From Flavobacterium enshiense DK69 (lineage in GTDB: Bacteria; Bacteroidota; Bacteroidia; Flavobacteriales; Flavobacteriaceae): a DNA stretch of 64,000 nucleotides. Of this stretch, positions 1 to 8,423 are shown in pieces. The stretch is taken from positions 233,959-297,958 of the forward strand of contig NZ_AVCS01000004.1 in the NCBI RefSeq assembly GCF_000498495.1. The letters are read 5' to 3'. The notes beneath the pieces were generated by a model. The model made no database searches. It had not been told where the DNA came from and saw only the letters and a list, made by a program, of their open reading frames with translations. Within the stretch, counting starts at the first letter, position 1. Each line of letters begins with the position of its first letter. The position numbers and the translations under genes are program-made.

Positions 1-640
1 CGCGTTTCAAAGGAATGCTTTCTCTCCATCCTTTAACCACGTCCTCATTTAATTTTGCAGTCATTTCTGTTTCGATGAAACCTGGAGCGATTACATTACA
101 ACGGATATTACGGGAACCTAATTCCAATGCCACAGATTTTGAAAAACCGATAACTCCTGCTTTAGAAGCCGCATAGTTTGTCTGTCCGGCATTTCCTTTC
201 ACTCCAACAACAGAACTCATATTGATGATAGAACCGGCTCTGTTTTTCAGCATGATTTTTTGAACTGCTTTAGTCATATTGAAAACCGATTTTAAGTTTA
301 CATCTATAACGGTATCAAAATCTTCTTCAGTGATTCTCATTAAAAGGTTATCCTTTGTAATTCCTGCATTATTGATTAAAATATCAACGTTTCCAAATTC
401 AGCAATAACATCATCAACTAATTTTTGAGCTTCATTAAAATCGGCAGCATTTGACTGGTATCCTTTAGCCTTAACTCCCAAAGCAGCTAATTCGTTTTCT
501 AATTCCTGTGCAGCAGCTGCAGACGAACTGTATGTGAAAGCTACATTAGCTCCGTTTTTAGCAAAAACTTCGGCAATTCCTCTTCCGATTCCTCTACTAG
601 CGCCCGTAATGATAGCGGTTTTTCCTTCCAGTAATTTCAT
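1..640 (-). CDS. fabG: 3-oxoacyl-[acyl-carrier-protein] reductase FabG (3' end outside window)
   Basis: NADPH-dependent reductase of the fatty acid elongation cycle, reducing 3-oxoacyl-ACP to 3-hydroxyacyl-ACP in the cytoplasm. The 213 visible residues start at the ATG whose complement is 638-640. They show the short-chain dehydrogenase layout: cofactor motif TGASRGIG (residues 12-19), NNAG (90-93), the catalytic Ser in MSSVVG (about 142-143) and the Tyr156-x-x-x-Lys160 pair in NYAASK. FabG is usually about 248 residues, so roughly 35 C-terminal residues lie to the left of the window. A TATCTTTG -7 box sits 36 bp upstream of the start. SDR enzymes are a large family, but the length so far and the motif spelling favour FabG. 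Confidence 0.93.
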   Translation of the reverse strand, partial: MKLLEGKTAIITGASRGIGRGIAEVFAKNGANVAFTYSSSAAAAQELENELAALGVKAKGYQSNAADFNEAQKLVDDVIAEFGNVDILINNAGITKDNLLMRITEEDFDTVIDVNLKSVFNMTKAVQKIMLKNRAGSIINMSSVVGVKGNAGQTNYAASKAGVIGFSKSVALELGSRNIRCNVIAPGFIETEMTAKLNEDVVKGWRESIPLKR

Positions 641-675
641 AATATAAGATTAGTTTGTTTTTAAATTACAGTCTC

Positions 676-683
676 CAAAGATA
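676..683 (-). promoter_or_regulatory. Promoter -7 box of fabG (TATCTTTG)
   Basis: On the minus strand the octamer TATCTTTG matches the Bacteroidota -7 consensus TAnnTTTG and lies 36 bp upstream of the fabG ATG. The -33 region is T-rich without a clear TTG. The call rests on motif match and position only. Confidence 0.45.
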
Positions 684-1050
684 TTCTATTTTGAATTAAA
701 AAAAAATCATTGCACTTTTAAACTATTAACAAGTATTTTAATCGTAAATTTAGAATTCAAATCTGTGTAGTAAATCCTTCATATTGAGAATAATTACTTT
801 GAAAAATTATGAAGAAAAATCTATTAGAGGCCAATCAGTTTAAATTGAAGTTTATTCAAAATTCACATTTAGGGTGCATTAATTTAATACTGAAACAAGA
901 CTGCAAACATAATTTTTCTTACACAAAATACTTTTGAATTATAAACCGCTATCAGTCATTTGATTAAAATCCTTGTTATACTCAGGTTTTAAAAATTGAA
1001 AGCGAAATCTGTTGCCTCTTTTTTTTGATAAAATGTCATTTAACGTTTTT

Positions 1051-1080
1051 TTTATCAATTTGAAAGGTTAAATTGATAAA
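1051..1080. promoter_or_regulatory. Perfect 11-bp inverted repeat, operator candidate of the VTC operon
   Basis: TTTATCAATTT (1051-1061) is exactly complementary to AAATTGATAAA (1070-1080) across an 8-nt spacer. The right arm contains the TTG of the candidate -33 element of the downstream promoter, so a protein bound here would block it. Seen directly; function is inferred. Confidence 0.45.
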
Positions 1081-1103
1081 TATCAATGTTATAGCTAACT
1101 TTA
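1073..1103 (+). promoter_or_regulatory. Candidate promoter of the lipoprotein/VTC/DUF4956 operon
   Basis: TTG (1073-1075), 20-nt spacer, TAACTTTA (1096-1103), which fits the Bacteroidota TTG/TAnnTTTG pattern with one mismatch. It would leave a leader of about 120 nt before the ATG at 1234. The same TAACTTTA spelling precedes two of the seven-repeat genes at 24.5 and 28.1 kb. Confidence 0.45.
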
Positions 1104-1233
1104 CTATGAGAAAAATTGTAAGATTTACTCCTTCTTTTTTCTTATGAAAATTTCATCAATTATACTTCTTTAAAATAATCAAAATACGTTTCATTTTTCT
1201 TAAAAAATGTACACGATAAATAAGTAAAAAATC

Positions 1234-1614
1234 ATGAAAAAATATCTATTTCTATTACTAGCGGTTGTATTTATCGCTTGTTCCAAAGATGAAGGCTATG
1301 GTGGACTTGCGTCTATATCAGGTAAAGTATTTGCCATAAATTATAATCAGGACCAACAAGTTTTAAGTGAAGATTATATTGGAGATGTCAGAGTATATAT
1401 CAGTTCGCGTGGCAGCACCGATTTTTACGATGATGTAAGAACTTCTCATGACGGCTCGTTCAAATTCGACTTTTTACAGGAAGGCAGTTATGATGTTTGG
1501 GTTTATGGAGATTGTGATTATTGCCCTTGGGATCAACAAGTTGAAAAAAAAGAAGTTGAAGTAACCTCAAAAAAAGCTAATGTTGTTCTTGACGATTTTG
1601 TAATTAAAATCTAA
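1234..1614 (+). CDS. Small lipoprotein, beta-sandwich (prealbumin/carboxypeptidase-regulatory-like)
   Basis: Predicted exported lipoprotein of 126 residues. The N-terminus MKKYLFLLLAVVFIACSKDE is a lipoprotein signal with the acylated Cys at position 16. The rest reads GKVFAINY... followed by DGSFKFDFLQEGSYDVWVY, the pattern of carboxypeptidase-regulatory-like or SdrD-B-like seven-strand domains (a 'G.V.....G.......T..DG.F.F..L..G.Y.V' rhythm). It has a short CDYC motif near residue 95. It is the first gene of a tight operon, 4 nt before the VTC-domain gene, so it probably works with the polyphosphate polymerase module at the cell envelope. No specific function can be assigned. Confidence 0.75.
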   Translation: MKKYLFLLLAVVFIACSKDEGYGGLASISGKVFAINYNQDQQVLSEDYIGDVRVYISSRGSTDFYDDVRTSHDGSFKFDFLQEGSYDVWVYGDCDYCPWDQQVEKKEVEVTSKKANVVLDDFVIKI

Positions 1615-1618
1615 AGTC

Positions 1619-2371
1619 ATGTTTAAAAAATTTACAAATCAGCTTTCCTTGCTTAATCCGGTTTCCCTTGCGGAACTGGAAGCTGTTTCATTGTTAAACA
1701 GAACGGACAGTAAGTATACGCTGAGAAGTGAAGATTTGCTGAAAATAGTACCCTGTCTGGTCGAACATTATAATGTTTTGGAAATTAACGGAACTAGGAT
1801 TTTTTCATATGAAAATAATTATTTTGATACACCGGATTTGCAGTTTTTCAAGGATCATCACAATGGATATGTCAACAGAATCAAAGTGAGAAGCAGAAGG
1901 TATGTAGAATCGGACATGTGTTTTTTTGAAATTAAAAAGAAAGAAAAAGTCGATCGCACTAACAAACACAGAGAGCCTATACCTTATATGATTTCTGATA
2001 TTGACGAAATAAGAAAGAATCTCATACAGGAGTATTCCCGTAAAGCAATTGAAGAAGTGACTCTTATCTTAAAAAATAATTTTAACCGCATCACATTGGT
2101 CAACAATCAGTTTACGGAAAGGGTTACGATAGATATGAACCTTCATTTTATTGATGATGAACATGATATCAAATTTAAAAAAATTGCAATCATTGAAATC
2201 AAGCAATCAAAAAGTACACATTCATCTCCGTTAACCACTTTCCTGAAATACAATAACATTCGGGAGCAAAGCATCAGCAAATATATCTATGGTGTAATTA
2301 CATTAATTCCCTCAGTGAAAAAAAACAATTTCATGCCGATACTAAAAAAAATAAATAAACTTCAGCGATGA
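1619..2371 (+). CDS. VTC-domain polyphosphate polymerase-like protein
   Basis: 250 residues matching the VTC domain (PF09359, CYTH/triphosphate tunnel superfamily), known from the catalytic subunit Vtc4 of the yeast polyphosphate polymerase. Visible family features are the N-terminal RTDSKY (28-33), ENNYFDTPDL (about 65-74), the basic strand around NRIKVRSRRY, the acidic/basic EIKKKEK strand and the late IIEIKQSKS strand, which together would line the tunnel. No signal peptide or membrane segment is seen, so it is cytoplasmic. Its stop overlaps the next start (ATGA at 2368-2371), implying coupled translation with the DUF4956 membrane protein; this VTC/DUF4956 pairing is recurrent in bacteria. 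Whether it makes polyphosphate here is inference from family. Confidence 0.85.
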   Translation: MFKKFTNQLSLLNPVSLAELEAVSLLNRTDSKYTLRSEDLLKIVPCLVEHYNVLEINGTRIFSYENNYFDTPDLQFFKDHHNGYVNRIKVRSRRYVESDMCFFEIKKKEKVDRTNKHREPIPYMISDIDEIRKNLIQEYSRKAIEEVTLILKNNFNRITLVNNQFTERVTIDMNLHFIDDEHDIKFKKIAIIEIKQSKSTHSSPLTTFLKYNNIREQSISKYIYGVITLIPSVKKNNFMPILKKINKLQR

Positions 2372-3018
2372 TGGAAACAATTGAAACAGACGATAATTTA
2401 ATAGGTATTTTAAGCCTGAATGATTTTATTATTCGTTCAATCATAGATTTTGTTGCTGTGGTTGTACTCGTTGCTCTTATATACTATCCTAAACATAAAA
2501 ACAAAGACTTCATTTTCACATTCATTTTGTTTAATGTCGTAAATTTTATGATATGTTGTTTGCTTGGTGCAGCAAAAATTAAAATAGGATTCGCATTTGG
2601 GCTTTTTGCCATGTTTTCCATTATCCGATACCGAACTATCGCGATTTCAATAAAGGACATGGGGTATTTCTTCGTATGTGTGGCGTTGGGAATGTTAAAT
2701 TCGCTTGCAACCATTAATGATGGTTTCGTATTGTTAATCATTTGCAACGGCATAGTTCTGTTCCTCACATTCATAATGGAACGTCTTGATTTTCTTAAAA
2801 ACGAAAATGCGAAAGAAATCGTTTATGACAAAGTTGAGTTCATTAAACCGGAATACAAAGAACAGTTGCTTGCAGATTTAAATAACCGTACCGGATTAAA
2901 TATTCATAGAGTAGAAATTGTCTCGATTGATTATTTAAAAGATACAGCATTATTGAAAGCCTATTATTTTGCAAAAGAAAGCGAATTTGTATTACCAAAA
3001 TCCGACAATGATGATTAA
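2368..3018 (+). CDS. DUF4956 inner-membrane protein
   Basis: 216-residue membrane protein of the DUF4956 family. Hydrophobic segments lie at about residues 21-41, 50-75, 96-117 and 120-137. Between the second and third is the conserved-looking segment AMFSIIRYRT, typical of this family, then a soluble C-terminal domain (about 145-216) with EIVSIDYLKDTALLKAYYF. It overlaps the VTC gene by 4 nt and the DUF2490 gene by about 11 nt, so all are probably one transcript. The family is usually found beside VTC-domain proteins; a role as membrane partner or channel for polyphosphate synthesis is an inference, not demonstrated by the sequence. Confidence 0.82.
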   Translation: MMETIETDDNLIGILSLNDFIIRSIIDFVAVVVLVALIYYPKHKNKDFIFTFILFNVVNFMICCLLGAAKIKIGFAFGLFAMFSIIRYRTIAISIKDMGYFFVCVALGMLNSLATINDGFVLLIICNGIVLFLTFIMERLDFLKNENAKEIVYDKVEFIKPEYKEQLLADLNNRTGLNIHRVEIVSIDYLKDTALLKAYYFAKESEFVLPKSDNDD

Positions 3019-3730
3019 AAAAAAGAACCTGCTTTTATTCTTCTTGCTGCTGATCACTATGGATGGTTTTTGTCAGAACTATACTGACTGGCAATACCGA
3101 TTGATTCCTGGAGTAAGTTACAGATTTAATGATCATTGGAAAGTTTCCGGAGAATATCGCTATACTGCTCAAAAAGATTTTCAGGAATTCAGATCAAGCG
3201 GAGCAGAATTTACCGTGCAATATAATTTCAATAAAGAATTCAGTATTGAAACAGGATATCGATTTACAAGTTCATATACCGCTGACTCTCATCGTTTGTT
3301 TGGTGCTTTAAAATACGATAAAGAACTAGGTGATTTTACCTTGTTTGGAGCAATGAAATACCAATTTTCAACAGGAAGTTTTAACGAGCGTTATATGAAT
3401 GATTTTAAAGAGCCTGTACAGATGGTTCGTGAAAAAATCGGCGTCGACTATAATGTTCCCAAATCAAAATTATCTTTCAATACTTCTGTTGAGATATTTT
3501 TAAAGTTAGCTGATGATGATCCGATTAAATACAACAGAACCCGTTATACTATCGGAAGCGCTTACAAATTCAAATACGGAAACAAATTAGGAATATCCGT
3601 TTTTTATGATGATAAATACAATCCTAAAAAAACAGACCGTTTTGTACTTGAAACCAAATACACATTAATAATTGACGATATGATCAAAAAGATCAAGAAA
3701 AACAAAGAGAAAAAAGCAACACAGGGTTAA
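3008..3730 (+). CDS. DUF2490 outer-membrane beta-barrel protein
   Basis: About 240 residues. The chosen start (3008, or the adjacent ATG at 3011) gives a clean signal peptide, MMIKKKNLLLFFLLLITMDG, cleaved after FCQ; an in-frame upstream TTG at 2969 would bury it. The mature part alternates aromatic and polar residues in short strands (NYTDWQYRLIPGVSYRF, WKVSGEYRYTAQ, FSIETGYRFTSS, LFGAMKYQFST), the pattern of small outer-membrane barrels of the DUF2490 family. It overlaps the end of the DUF4956 gene and closes the operon. A barrel in an operon with a polyphosphate-type polymerase hints at an envelope process rather than cytoplasmic storage. Confidence 0.8.
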   Translation: MMIKKKNLLLFFLLLITMDGFCQNYTDWQYRLIPGVSYRFNDHWKVSGEYRYTAQKDFQEFRSSGAEFTVQYNFNKEFSIETGYRFTSSYTADSHRLFGALKYDKELGDFTLFGAMKYQFSTGSFNERYMNDFKEPVQMVREKIGVDYNVPKSKLSFNTSVEIFLKLADDDPIKYNRTRYTIGSAYKFKYGNKLGISVFYDDKYNPKKTDRFVLETKYTLIIDDMIKKIKKNKEKKATQG

Positions 3731-3772
3731 TTAAAATAACCACATCCGATAACATACAGTCTTTGTTTACTT

Positions 3773-5824
3773 CTAATCCTTTATAAATTTAGCATTTAAA
3801 GAGCCCTTATCCGTGTCTATTTTGATAAGGTAACTACCGGAAGGTAAATCGGAAACGTTAATAGTCTTCATCGATTTGCGAGCTGGAACAACTTGTTTCA
3901 ATTGTCCTAAGATGTTATAAACACTCATTGATTCGATTTCCACATTATTCCCAGATTCTATATTCAACATATCTTTTACAGGATTTGGATACAATATCAA
4001 GTTGTTTGAAAGCGTGAAATCGTTGGCGCTTAACGAACATGAGGAATCTACAGTACAATTATACCCTAACGAATTAACCTCATTTTGAATAGCACTTACC
4101 TGACTTTCATTGGCACACACATAATGCAAATTTGGAAGCCCATTAAAAGACCCTATAAATCGTATGAAATTACCTGTCTTCATATAAATAGTCGCCAGCG
4201 GAGTATTATCTGAAAAATAAAAGAATTGAAGATTGCTCAAATTGTTTACATTCAATGCGCTAAGTTGATTACCAATACATCCTAAACCTATCAAATTGCT
4301 TAAATTACTAACATTTAATGAAGTAATTTTATTGTTGGAACACCCTAATTGCTGAAGGTTAAGCAATCCGTTAACATTCAAGCTTGCGATAAAATTATTA
4401 TTACAGATTAACTCTGTAAGATTTGACAAACTACTAACATCCAGTGCCGCTAACAGGTTGTCAGAGCAGTATAAACTTCTAAGATTGGTTAATCCGTTAA
4501 CATTAAGAGAAGTGATTTTGTTTCCCGTACATCCTAATGTCGACATACTCGTAAATCCACTCACATTTAAAGAAGATAATTGATTGTTTTCACATCCTAA
4601 AGTTAACAAATTGGGTAAAGTTCCCATATTTAATGAAGTGAGTCTGTTGTTATCACAATATAAATAATTTAAATTCGGAGAACTGCTCACTTCTAAAGTC
4701 GTGAGAAGATTATTGGAACAGCTTAAAGCACTAAGTTTGGACAAACCATTTAAATTTAATGATGTCAACTTATTGTTTTGACAGGTTAACTGGTCCATAT
4801 TGGATAAGCCATTTAAATTTAGTGCAGCCAACTGATTGTTTTCGCAAAATAGATTGGATAGGTTTTGACAAGTCCCGATATTCAAAGAAGTCAATAGATT
4901 GTCTTTACAATCCAATTGAATAAGGCTTGTAGTACCATTTACATTTAAGGAAGTCAGTTTACTATTTCGACAATCTAAAACTTCAAGATGTGATAAGCCG
5001 CTTAGATTTAAAGACGTAAAGTTATTATCATTACAGAATATTGAGACTAAATTTGGCAGATTGCCAACATTTAAGGTGTTAAGCGGAATATTGGAACATC
5101 TCAAATGCATTAGATTAGGTAAATTGCTAAGATTTAATGAAGTAATCTTCGAATTACTAAAATCAAGATAGTTAAGGTTTGTTAACCCGTTAATATTTAA
5201 AGAAGTTAGCAGACTGGAATTACAAGACAAATAATTTAAATTTATTAAAGGGGAAACATTTAGAGAAGTATACTTATTACCATCACAAGATAACTGGTTA
5301 AGATTTGTCAGTCCGGTTAGATTTAATGATGTTAGTTGATTTCCACCACAATATAACTCATAAAGGTTATGGGAAGGACTTAAATCGAGTGAAGTTAACA
5401 AGTTGCTACTACAATGTAAATGCCTTAAATTAGGCAGATTGAGAATATTCAGATTCGTAAGTTGATTTCCTGTACAGTATAGTGAATTTAAATTTGTTAA
5501 TCCGCCAATATTCAACTCGGCAATAGAATTATACTCACAGAATAAACTTGTAAGATTTGTGAATTTTTCAATTCCGGTTAAATTTTGAATTTCGGAAAAG
5601 CTTAGATATAATTTCGAAACCGCTAAGGCTTCACTTACTTCTATTTTACCGTCTCCATCAACATCTATTTTGATGTTATTATTCATTGCATCCTGAGCAA
5701 TAAAAGTTGTACTGCTGGCAGCTAATAGTTTTGCTCTGAAATTTACATCAGGAATGTTGATAATTTGTGCTTTGAGAATAATAGAAAAACCCAAAGCAAA
5801 TACTAAAGCGTAAATCTTCTTCAT
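3773..5824 (-). CDS. Secreted leucine-rich repeat protein with T9SS type A sorting domain
   Basis: 683 residues: signal peptide (1-19, ending LKAQ), an EF-hand-like loop DVDGDGKIEVSEAL (about 54-67), then 22 consecutive 21-residue leucine-rich repeats of the form NLxxLxCxxNxLTSLNLxGLx, and a C-terminal T9SS type A domain (about 600-683: LYPNPVKDMLNIES...YNILGQ...LPSGSYLIKIDTD...KFIKD). A Cys occupies the same position in 20 of 22 repeats; repeats 7 and 22 have Phe there. Predicted to be exported across the outer membrane and anchored or released. Such repeats usually bind proteins or glycans; the ligand is unknown. A TAACTTTG -7 box lies 26 bp upstream of the start. Confidence 0.88.
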   Translation of the reverse strand: MKKIYALVFALGFSIILKAQIINIPDVNFRAKLLAASSTTFIAQDAMNNNIKIDVDGDGKIEVSEALAVSKLYLSFSEIQNLTGIEKFTNLTSLFCEYNSIAELNIGGLTNLNSLYCTGNQLTNLNILNLPNLRHLHCSSNLLTSLDLSPSHNLYELYCGGNQLTSLNLTGLTNLNQLSCDGNKYTSLNVSPLINLNYLSCNSSLLTSLNINGLTNLNYLDFSNSKITSLNLSNLPNLMHLRCSNIPLNTLNVGNLPNLVSIFCNDNNFTSLNLSGLSHLEVLDCRNSKLTSLNVNGTTSLIQLDCKDNLLTSLNIGTCQNLSNLFCENNQLAALNLNGLSNMDQLTCQNNKLTSLNLNGLSKLSALSCSNNLLTTLEVSSSPNLNYLYCDNNRLTSLNMGTLPNLLTLGCENNQLSSLNVSGFTSMSTLGCTGNKITSLNVNGLTNLRSLYCSDNLLAALDVSSLSNLTELICNNNFIASLNVNGLLNLQQLGCSNNKITSLNVSNLSNLIGLGCIGNQLSALNVNNLSNLQFFYFSDNTPLATIYMKTGNFIRFIGSFNGLPNLHYVCANESQVSAIQNEVNSLGYNCTVDSSCSLSANDFTLSNNLILYPNPVKDMLNIESGNNVEIESMSVYNILGQLKQVVPARKSMKTINVSDLPSGSYLIKIDTDKGSLNAKFIKD

Positions 5825-5849
5825 GACTTTGACTTTTTGGTTTAATAAA

Positions 5850-5883
5850 CAAAGTTACAAATAATTAAAATGTTGATTTTCAA
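5850..5883 (-). promoter_or_regulatory. Promoter of the LRR gene (TTG-N23-TAACTTTG)
   Basis: On the minus strand TTG (complement of 5881-5883) is followed after 23 nt by TAACTTTG (complement of 5850-5857), close to the Bacteroidota TTG/TAnnTTTG consensus, 26 bp before the start codon. The spacer is at the long end of the allowed range. Confidence 0.5.
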
Positions 5884-6014
5884 TGCATTATTATTTGTTT
5901 CTTAAAGTTAATCCTTCTTAGTTTAATATGGATGTGGAAAAAAAGGACCTAAACTATCCCTAAACTCAGCATTAGATTTAATATTCATGCATTTTGTTCA
6001 AATAGAAAAATAAA

Positions 6015-6039
6015 AAAGCCCTGCAAATTGCAGGGCTTT
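6015..6039 (-). terminator. Rho-independent terminator after sucD
   Basis: Stem AAAGCCCTGC/GCAGGGCTTT with a 5-nt loop; on the minus strand it is followed by a run of T residues (TTTTTTATTTTT). It ends the sucD transcript. Confidence 0.85.
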
Positions 6040-6061
6040 CATATAGTAAGCTTTTTATGTC

Positions 6062-6943
6062 TTATTTCAATACAGCTAAAACTTCAGCAACTTTTTTACC
6101 GATTTCAGCAGGAGAGTCAACAACGTGGATTCCGTTTTCTCTCATGATGCGTTTTTTAGCTTCTGCTGTATCATCAGCGCCACCAACGATAGCACCTGCG
6201 TGACCCATTGTACGTCCTTTTGGAGCAGTTTCTCCAGCGATGAAACCTACAACTGGTTTTCTGTTTCCATCAGCTTTAATCCAACGAGCAGCATCAGCCT
6301 CTAACTGACCACCAATTTCACCGATCATGATGATGATTTCAGTTTCAGGATCATTCATTAATAATTCAACAGCTTCTCTTGTAGTAGTTCCAATGATTGG
6401 ATCTCCACCGATACCGATAGCTGTAGTAACTCCTAATCCTTGTTTTGCAACCTGATCAGCAGCTTCATACGTTAAAGTTCCAGATTTAGAAACGATACCT
6501 ACTGAACCTTGTTTGAAAACGAAACCTGGCATGATACCAACTTTAGCTTCACCCGGCGTGATTACACCCGGACAGTTAGGACCTACTAAACGACAGTTTT
6601 TACCTTTAATATAATCATAAGCTTTAATCATATCAGCAACTGGAATACCTTCTGTGATACAAATAATTACTTTGATACCTGCGTCTGCAGCTTCCATAAT
6701 CGCATCAGCAGCGAAAGCAGGCGGAACGAAAATGATTGAAGTATCAGCACCAGCTTGAACTACTGCATCTTTTACTGTATTAAAAACCGGACGGTCTAAG
6801 TGTTGAGAACCACCTTTTCCAGGAGTTACACCACCTACAACGTTTGTTCCGTATTCAATCATTTGAGAAGCGTGGAAAGTACCTTCACTTCCTGTGAATC
6901 CCTGAACAATTATTTTAGAATTTTTATTTACTAAAACACTCAT
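6062..6943 (-). CDS. sucD: Succinyl-CoA synthetase (ADP-forming) subunit alpha
   Basis: Alpha subunit of succinyl-CoA ligase, converting succinyl-CoA, ADP and phosphate to succinate, CoA and ATP in the TCA cycle. The 293 residues show the CoA-binding Rossmann domain ([20 protein letters not shown] near the N-terminus), GGVTPGKGG, the GPNCPGVI motif, and the C-terminal ligase domain with GHAGAIVGG containing the phospho-accepting His. I take the ATG at 6943: it gives the family's usual length of about 290, whereas a further 13 in-frame codons upstream run into a TATTTTTG -7 box and cannot be translated from that promoter. The beta subunit gene (sucC) is not adjacent. Confidence 0.96.
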   Translation of the reverse strand: MSVLVNKNSKIIVQGFTGSEGTFHASQMIEYGTNVVGGVTPGKGGSQHLDRPVFNTVKDAVVQAGADTSIIFVPPAFAADAIMEAADAGIKVIICITEGIPVADMIKAYDYIKGKNCRLVGPNCPGVITPGEAKVGIMPGFVFKQGSVGIVSKSGTLTYEAADQVAKQGLGVTTAIGIGGDPIIGTTTREAVELLMNDPETEIIIMIGEIGGQLEADAARWIKADGNRKPVVGFIAGETAPKGRTMGHAGAIVGGADDTAEAKKRIMRENGIHVVDSPAEIGKKVAEVLAVLK

Positions 6944-6979
6944 GATATATTTTTTTATGTTGTTTTTAAAAATGTATTG

Positions 6980-6987
6980 CAAAAATA
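6980..6987 (-). promoter_or_regulatory. Promoter -7 box of sucD (TATTTTTG)
   Basis: TATTTTTG on the minus strand matches TAnnTTTG and lies 36 bp before the sucD ATG. The same octamer precedes lpxD. No good -33 element is seen. Confidence 0.45.
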
Positions 6988-7047
6988 GACTTTTGAAAGA
7001 AATATATAAAGAATTTTGCTATAAACTTTCAAAGATTTTATCCTGAT

Positions 7048-7410
7048 TTAACCTAGCTGGCTCATTTGGTAACCACGGAATAGCTTATCCTCTTTAACTT
7101 CCCAAATAGTAACAAAATGTGCCAAAATTGTTTCTTCCGAAGGCGTTTCAATGGGTGTTACATAATAAGTGAATCGGACAGTAACCATATTGTCATCCTG
7201 CAAAACATGACTTATGTCTATACGTGATGAAGTATATGAACGTTCCATTTCACAAGATAATTCAATCAAATCACTTTTATTTAATTGCAGAAATCCTTTG
7301 GAACTGTGCCAATGAAACTGCAATTCATCATGAAGAAATCGTTGAAGAATTTCTTTGCTTCTTAGCGATCCGGAATGATAGAATTCTGTAACTATTGCTT
7401 TAGCCGTCAT
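7048..7410 (-). CDS. NTF2/SnoaL-like protein
   Basis: 120 residues of a single nuclear-transport-factor-2-like (SnoaL-like) alpha+beta fold: N-terminal helices ([29 protein letters not shown]) and then curved strands ([36 protein letters not shown]). No signal peptide. Its start overlaps the end of the upstream LpxD-like gene by 11 nt, so the two are co-translated. The fold is used by enzymes and by binding proteins, and no catalytic residues can be assigned from sequence, so the function is unknown. Confidence 0.75.
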   Translation of the reverse strand: MTAKAIVTEFYHSGSLRSKEILQRFLHDELQFHWHSSKGFLQLNKSDLIELSCEMERSYTSSRIDISHVLQDDNMVTVRFTYYVTPIETPSEETILAHFVTIWEVKEDKLFRGYQMSQLG

Positions 7411-8341
7411 TTTTGTTCAACTTATTAAGTATTTCCGGAATCTTTTTAACGTTAGCCAATTGCTTCAGTTTCTCACGAGACTCCTCTATTGGGGTTCCAA
7501 AATATGTTTTTCCGCCTTCTACCGATTTAGTAACGCCGGTCTGACCTAAAACAACCGCTTTTTCACCGATTGTAATTCCGCTGGTGGTACCTACCTGCCC
7601 CCAAAGGGTTACTTCGTCTTCTATAACCACACATCCGGCAATTCCGGTTTGCGAGGCAATCAGACATTTTTTACCGATAACTGTATCGTGGCCAACATGC
7701 ACCTGATTATCAATCTTAGTCCCTTCGCCAATTGTAGTGTCTCCGGTAACTCCTCTATCAATGGTACACAATGCCCCTATTCCAACATTATCTTCAATAA
7801 CTACACGCCCACCCGATAATAATTGATCAAAACCTTCCGGACGCTTTTTATAATAGAATGCATCCGCCCCTAAAATACTTCCGGCATGAATGATAACATT
7901 ATCACCTATCACCGTGTTATCGTAAATGGAAACATTAGAATGAATAAGACAGTTTTTACCGATAATTACATTGTTTCCAATAAAACAATTGGGCTGAATT
8001 ACAGTATCTTCACCAATTACGGCAGTTCCTGAAATTGCTGAATTAGAAGACAGGAATGGTCGAAAATGTCGTGTTAGTTTATTGAAATCACGAAACGGAT
8101 CGTCAGAAATCAGCAAAGCTTTGCCATCAGGACAATCTACCTTTTTGTTTATTAAAACAATAGTAGCAGCCGATTGCAGCGCTTTATCGTAATATTTAGG
8201 ATGATCAACAAAAACAATATCACCTCGTGTTACGACGTGAATTTCATTCATTCCGTGAACCGGAAAACGATCATCACCCACATACTCGCATTGAATAATG
8301 TCGGCTATCTCTTTCAGAGTATGTGTCTTTGGAAATTTCAT
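7400..8341 (-). CDS. LpxD-like UDP-3-O-acylglucosamine N-acyltransferase paralogue
   Basis: 313 residues with an N-terminal UDP-binding domain ([36 protein letters not shown]) and a left-handed beta-helix of hexapeptide repeats from about residue 98 to 265 ([22 protein letters not shown] and so on). The LpxD-like catalytic region is present ([20 protein letters not shown], with a His at the expected place). It is a second LpxD-type protein beside the true lpxD at 11225-12244, a common arrangement in flavobacteria. It may add a different acyl chain or act on another sugar nucleotide. It overlaps the NTF2-like gene by 11 nt. Confidence 0.85.
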   Translation of the reverse strand: MKFPKTHTLKEIADIIQCEYVGDDRFPVHGMNEIHVVTRGDIVFVDHPKYYDKALQSAATIVLINKKVDCPDGKALLISDDPFRDFNKLTRHFRPFLSSNSAISGTAVIGEDTVIQPNCFIGNNVIIGKNCLIHSNVSIYDNTVIGDNVIIHAGSILGADAFYYKKRPEGFDQLLSGGRVVIEDNVGIGALCTIDRGVTGDTTIGEGTKIDNQVHVGHDTVIGKKCLIASQTGIAGCVVIEDEVTLWGQVGTTSGITIGEKAVVLGQTGVTKSVEGGKTYFGTPIEESREKLKQLANVKKIPEILNKLNKNDG

Positions 8342-8423
8342 AATAATAATTAGTATCAGTAAAAGTTGTTGGCAATCAGTATCTGTTTTTCATGAACAAG
8401 CACTGATTGCCGGAAACTTCAAA

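Larger units (their letters stand above)
641..1233. other. 593-bp AT-rich intergenic region between divergent fabG and the VTC operon
   Basis: No convincing reading frame or RNA gene is seen here. It holds the fabG -7 box (676-683), a perfect inverted repeat (1051-1080) and a TTG-N20-TAACTTTA promoter candidate (1073-1103) for the lipoprotein/VTC operon. The stretch from about 700 to 1020 shows nothing I can name. Confidence 0.5.

Noticed and set aside
2484..2774. A 96-codon minus-strand open frame
   Set aside because: It lies antisense to the well-supported DUF4956 membrane protein and has no recognisable features.
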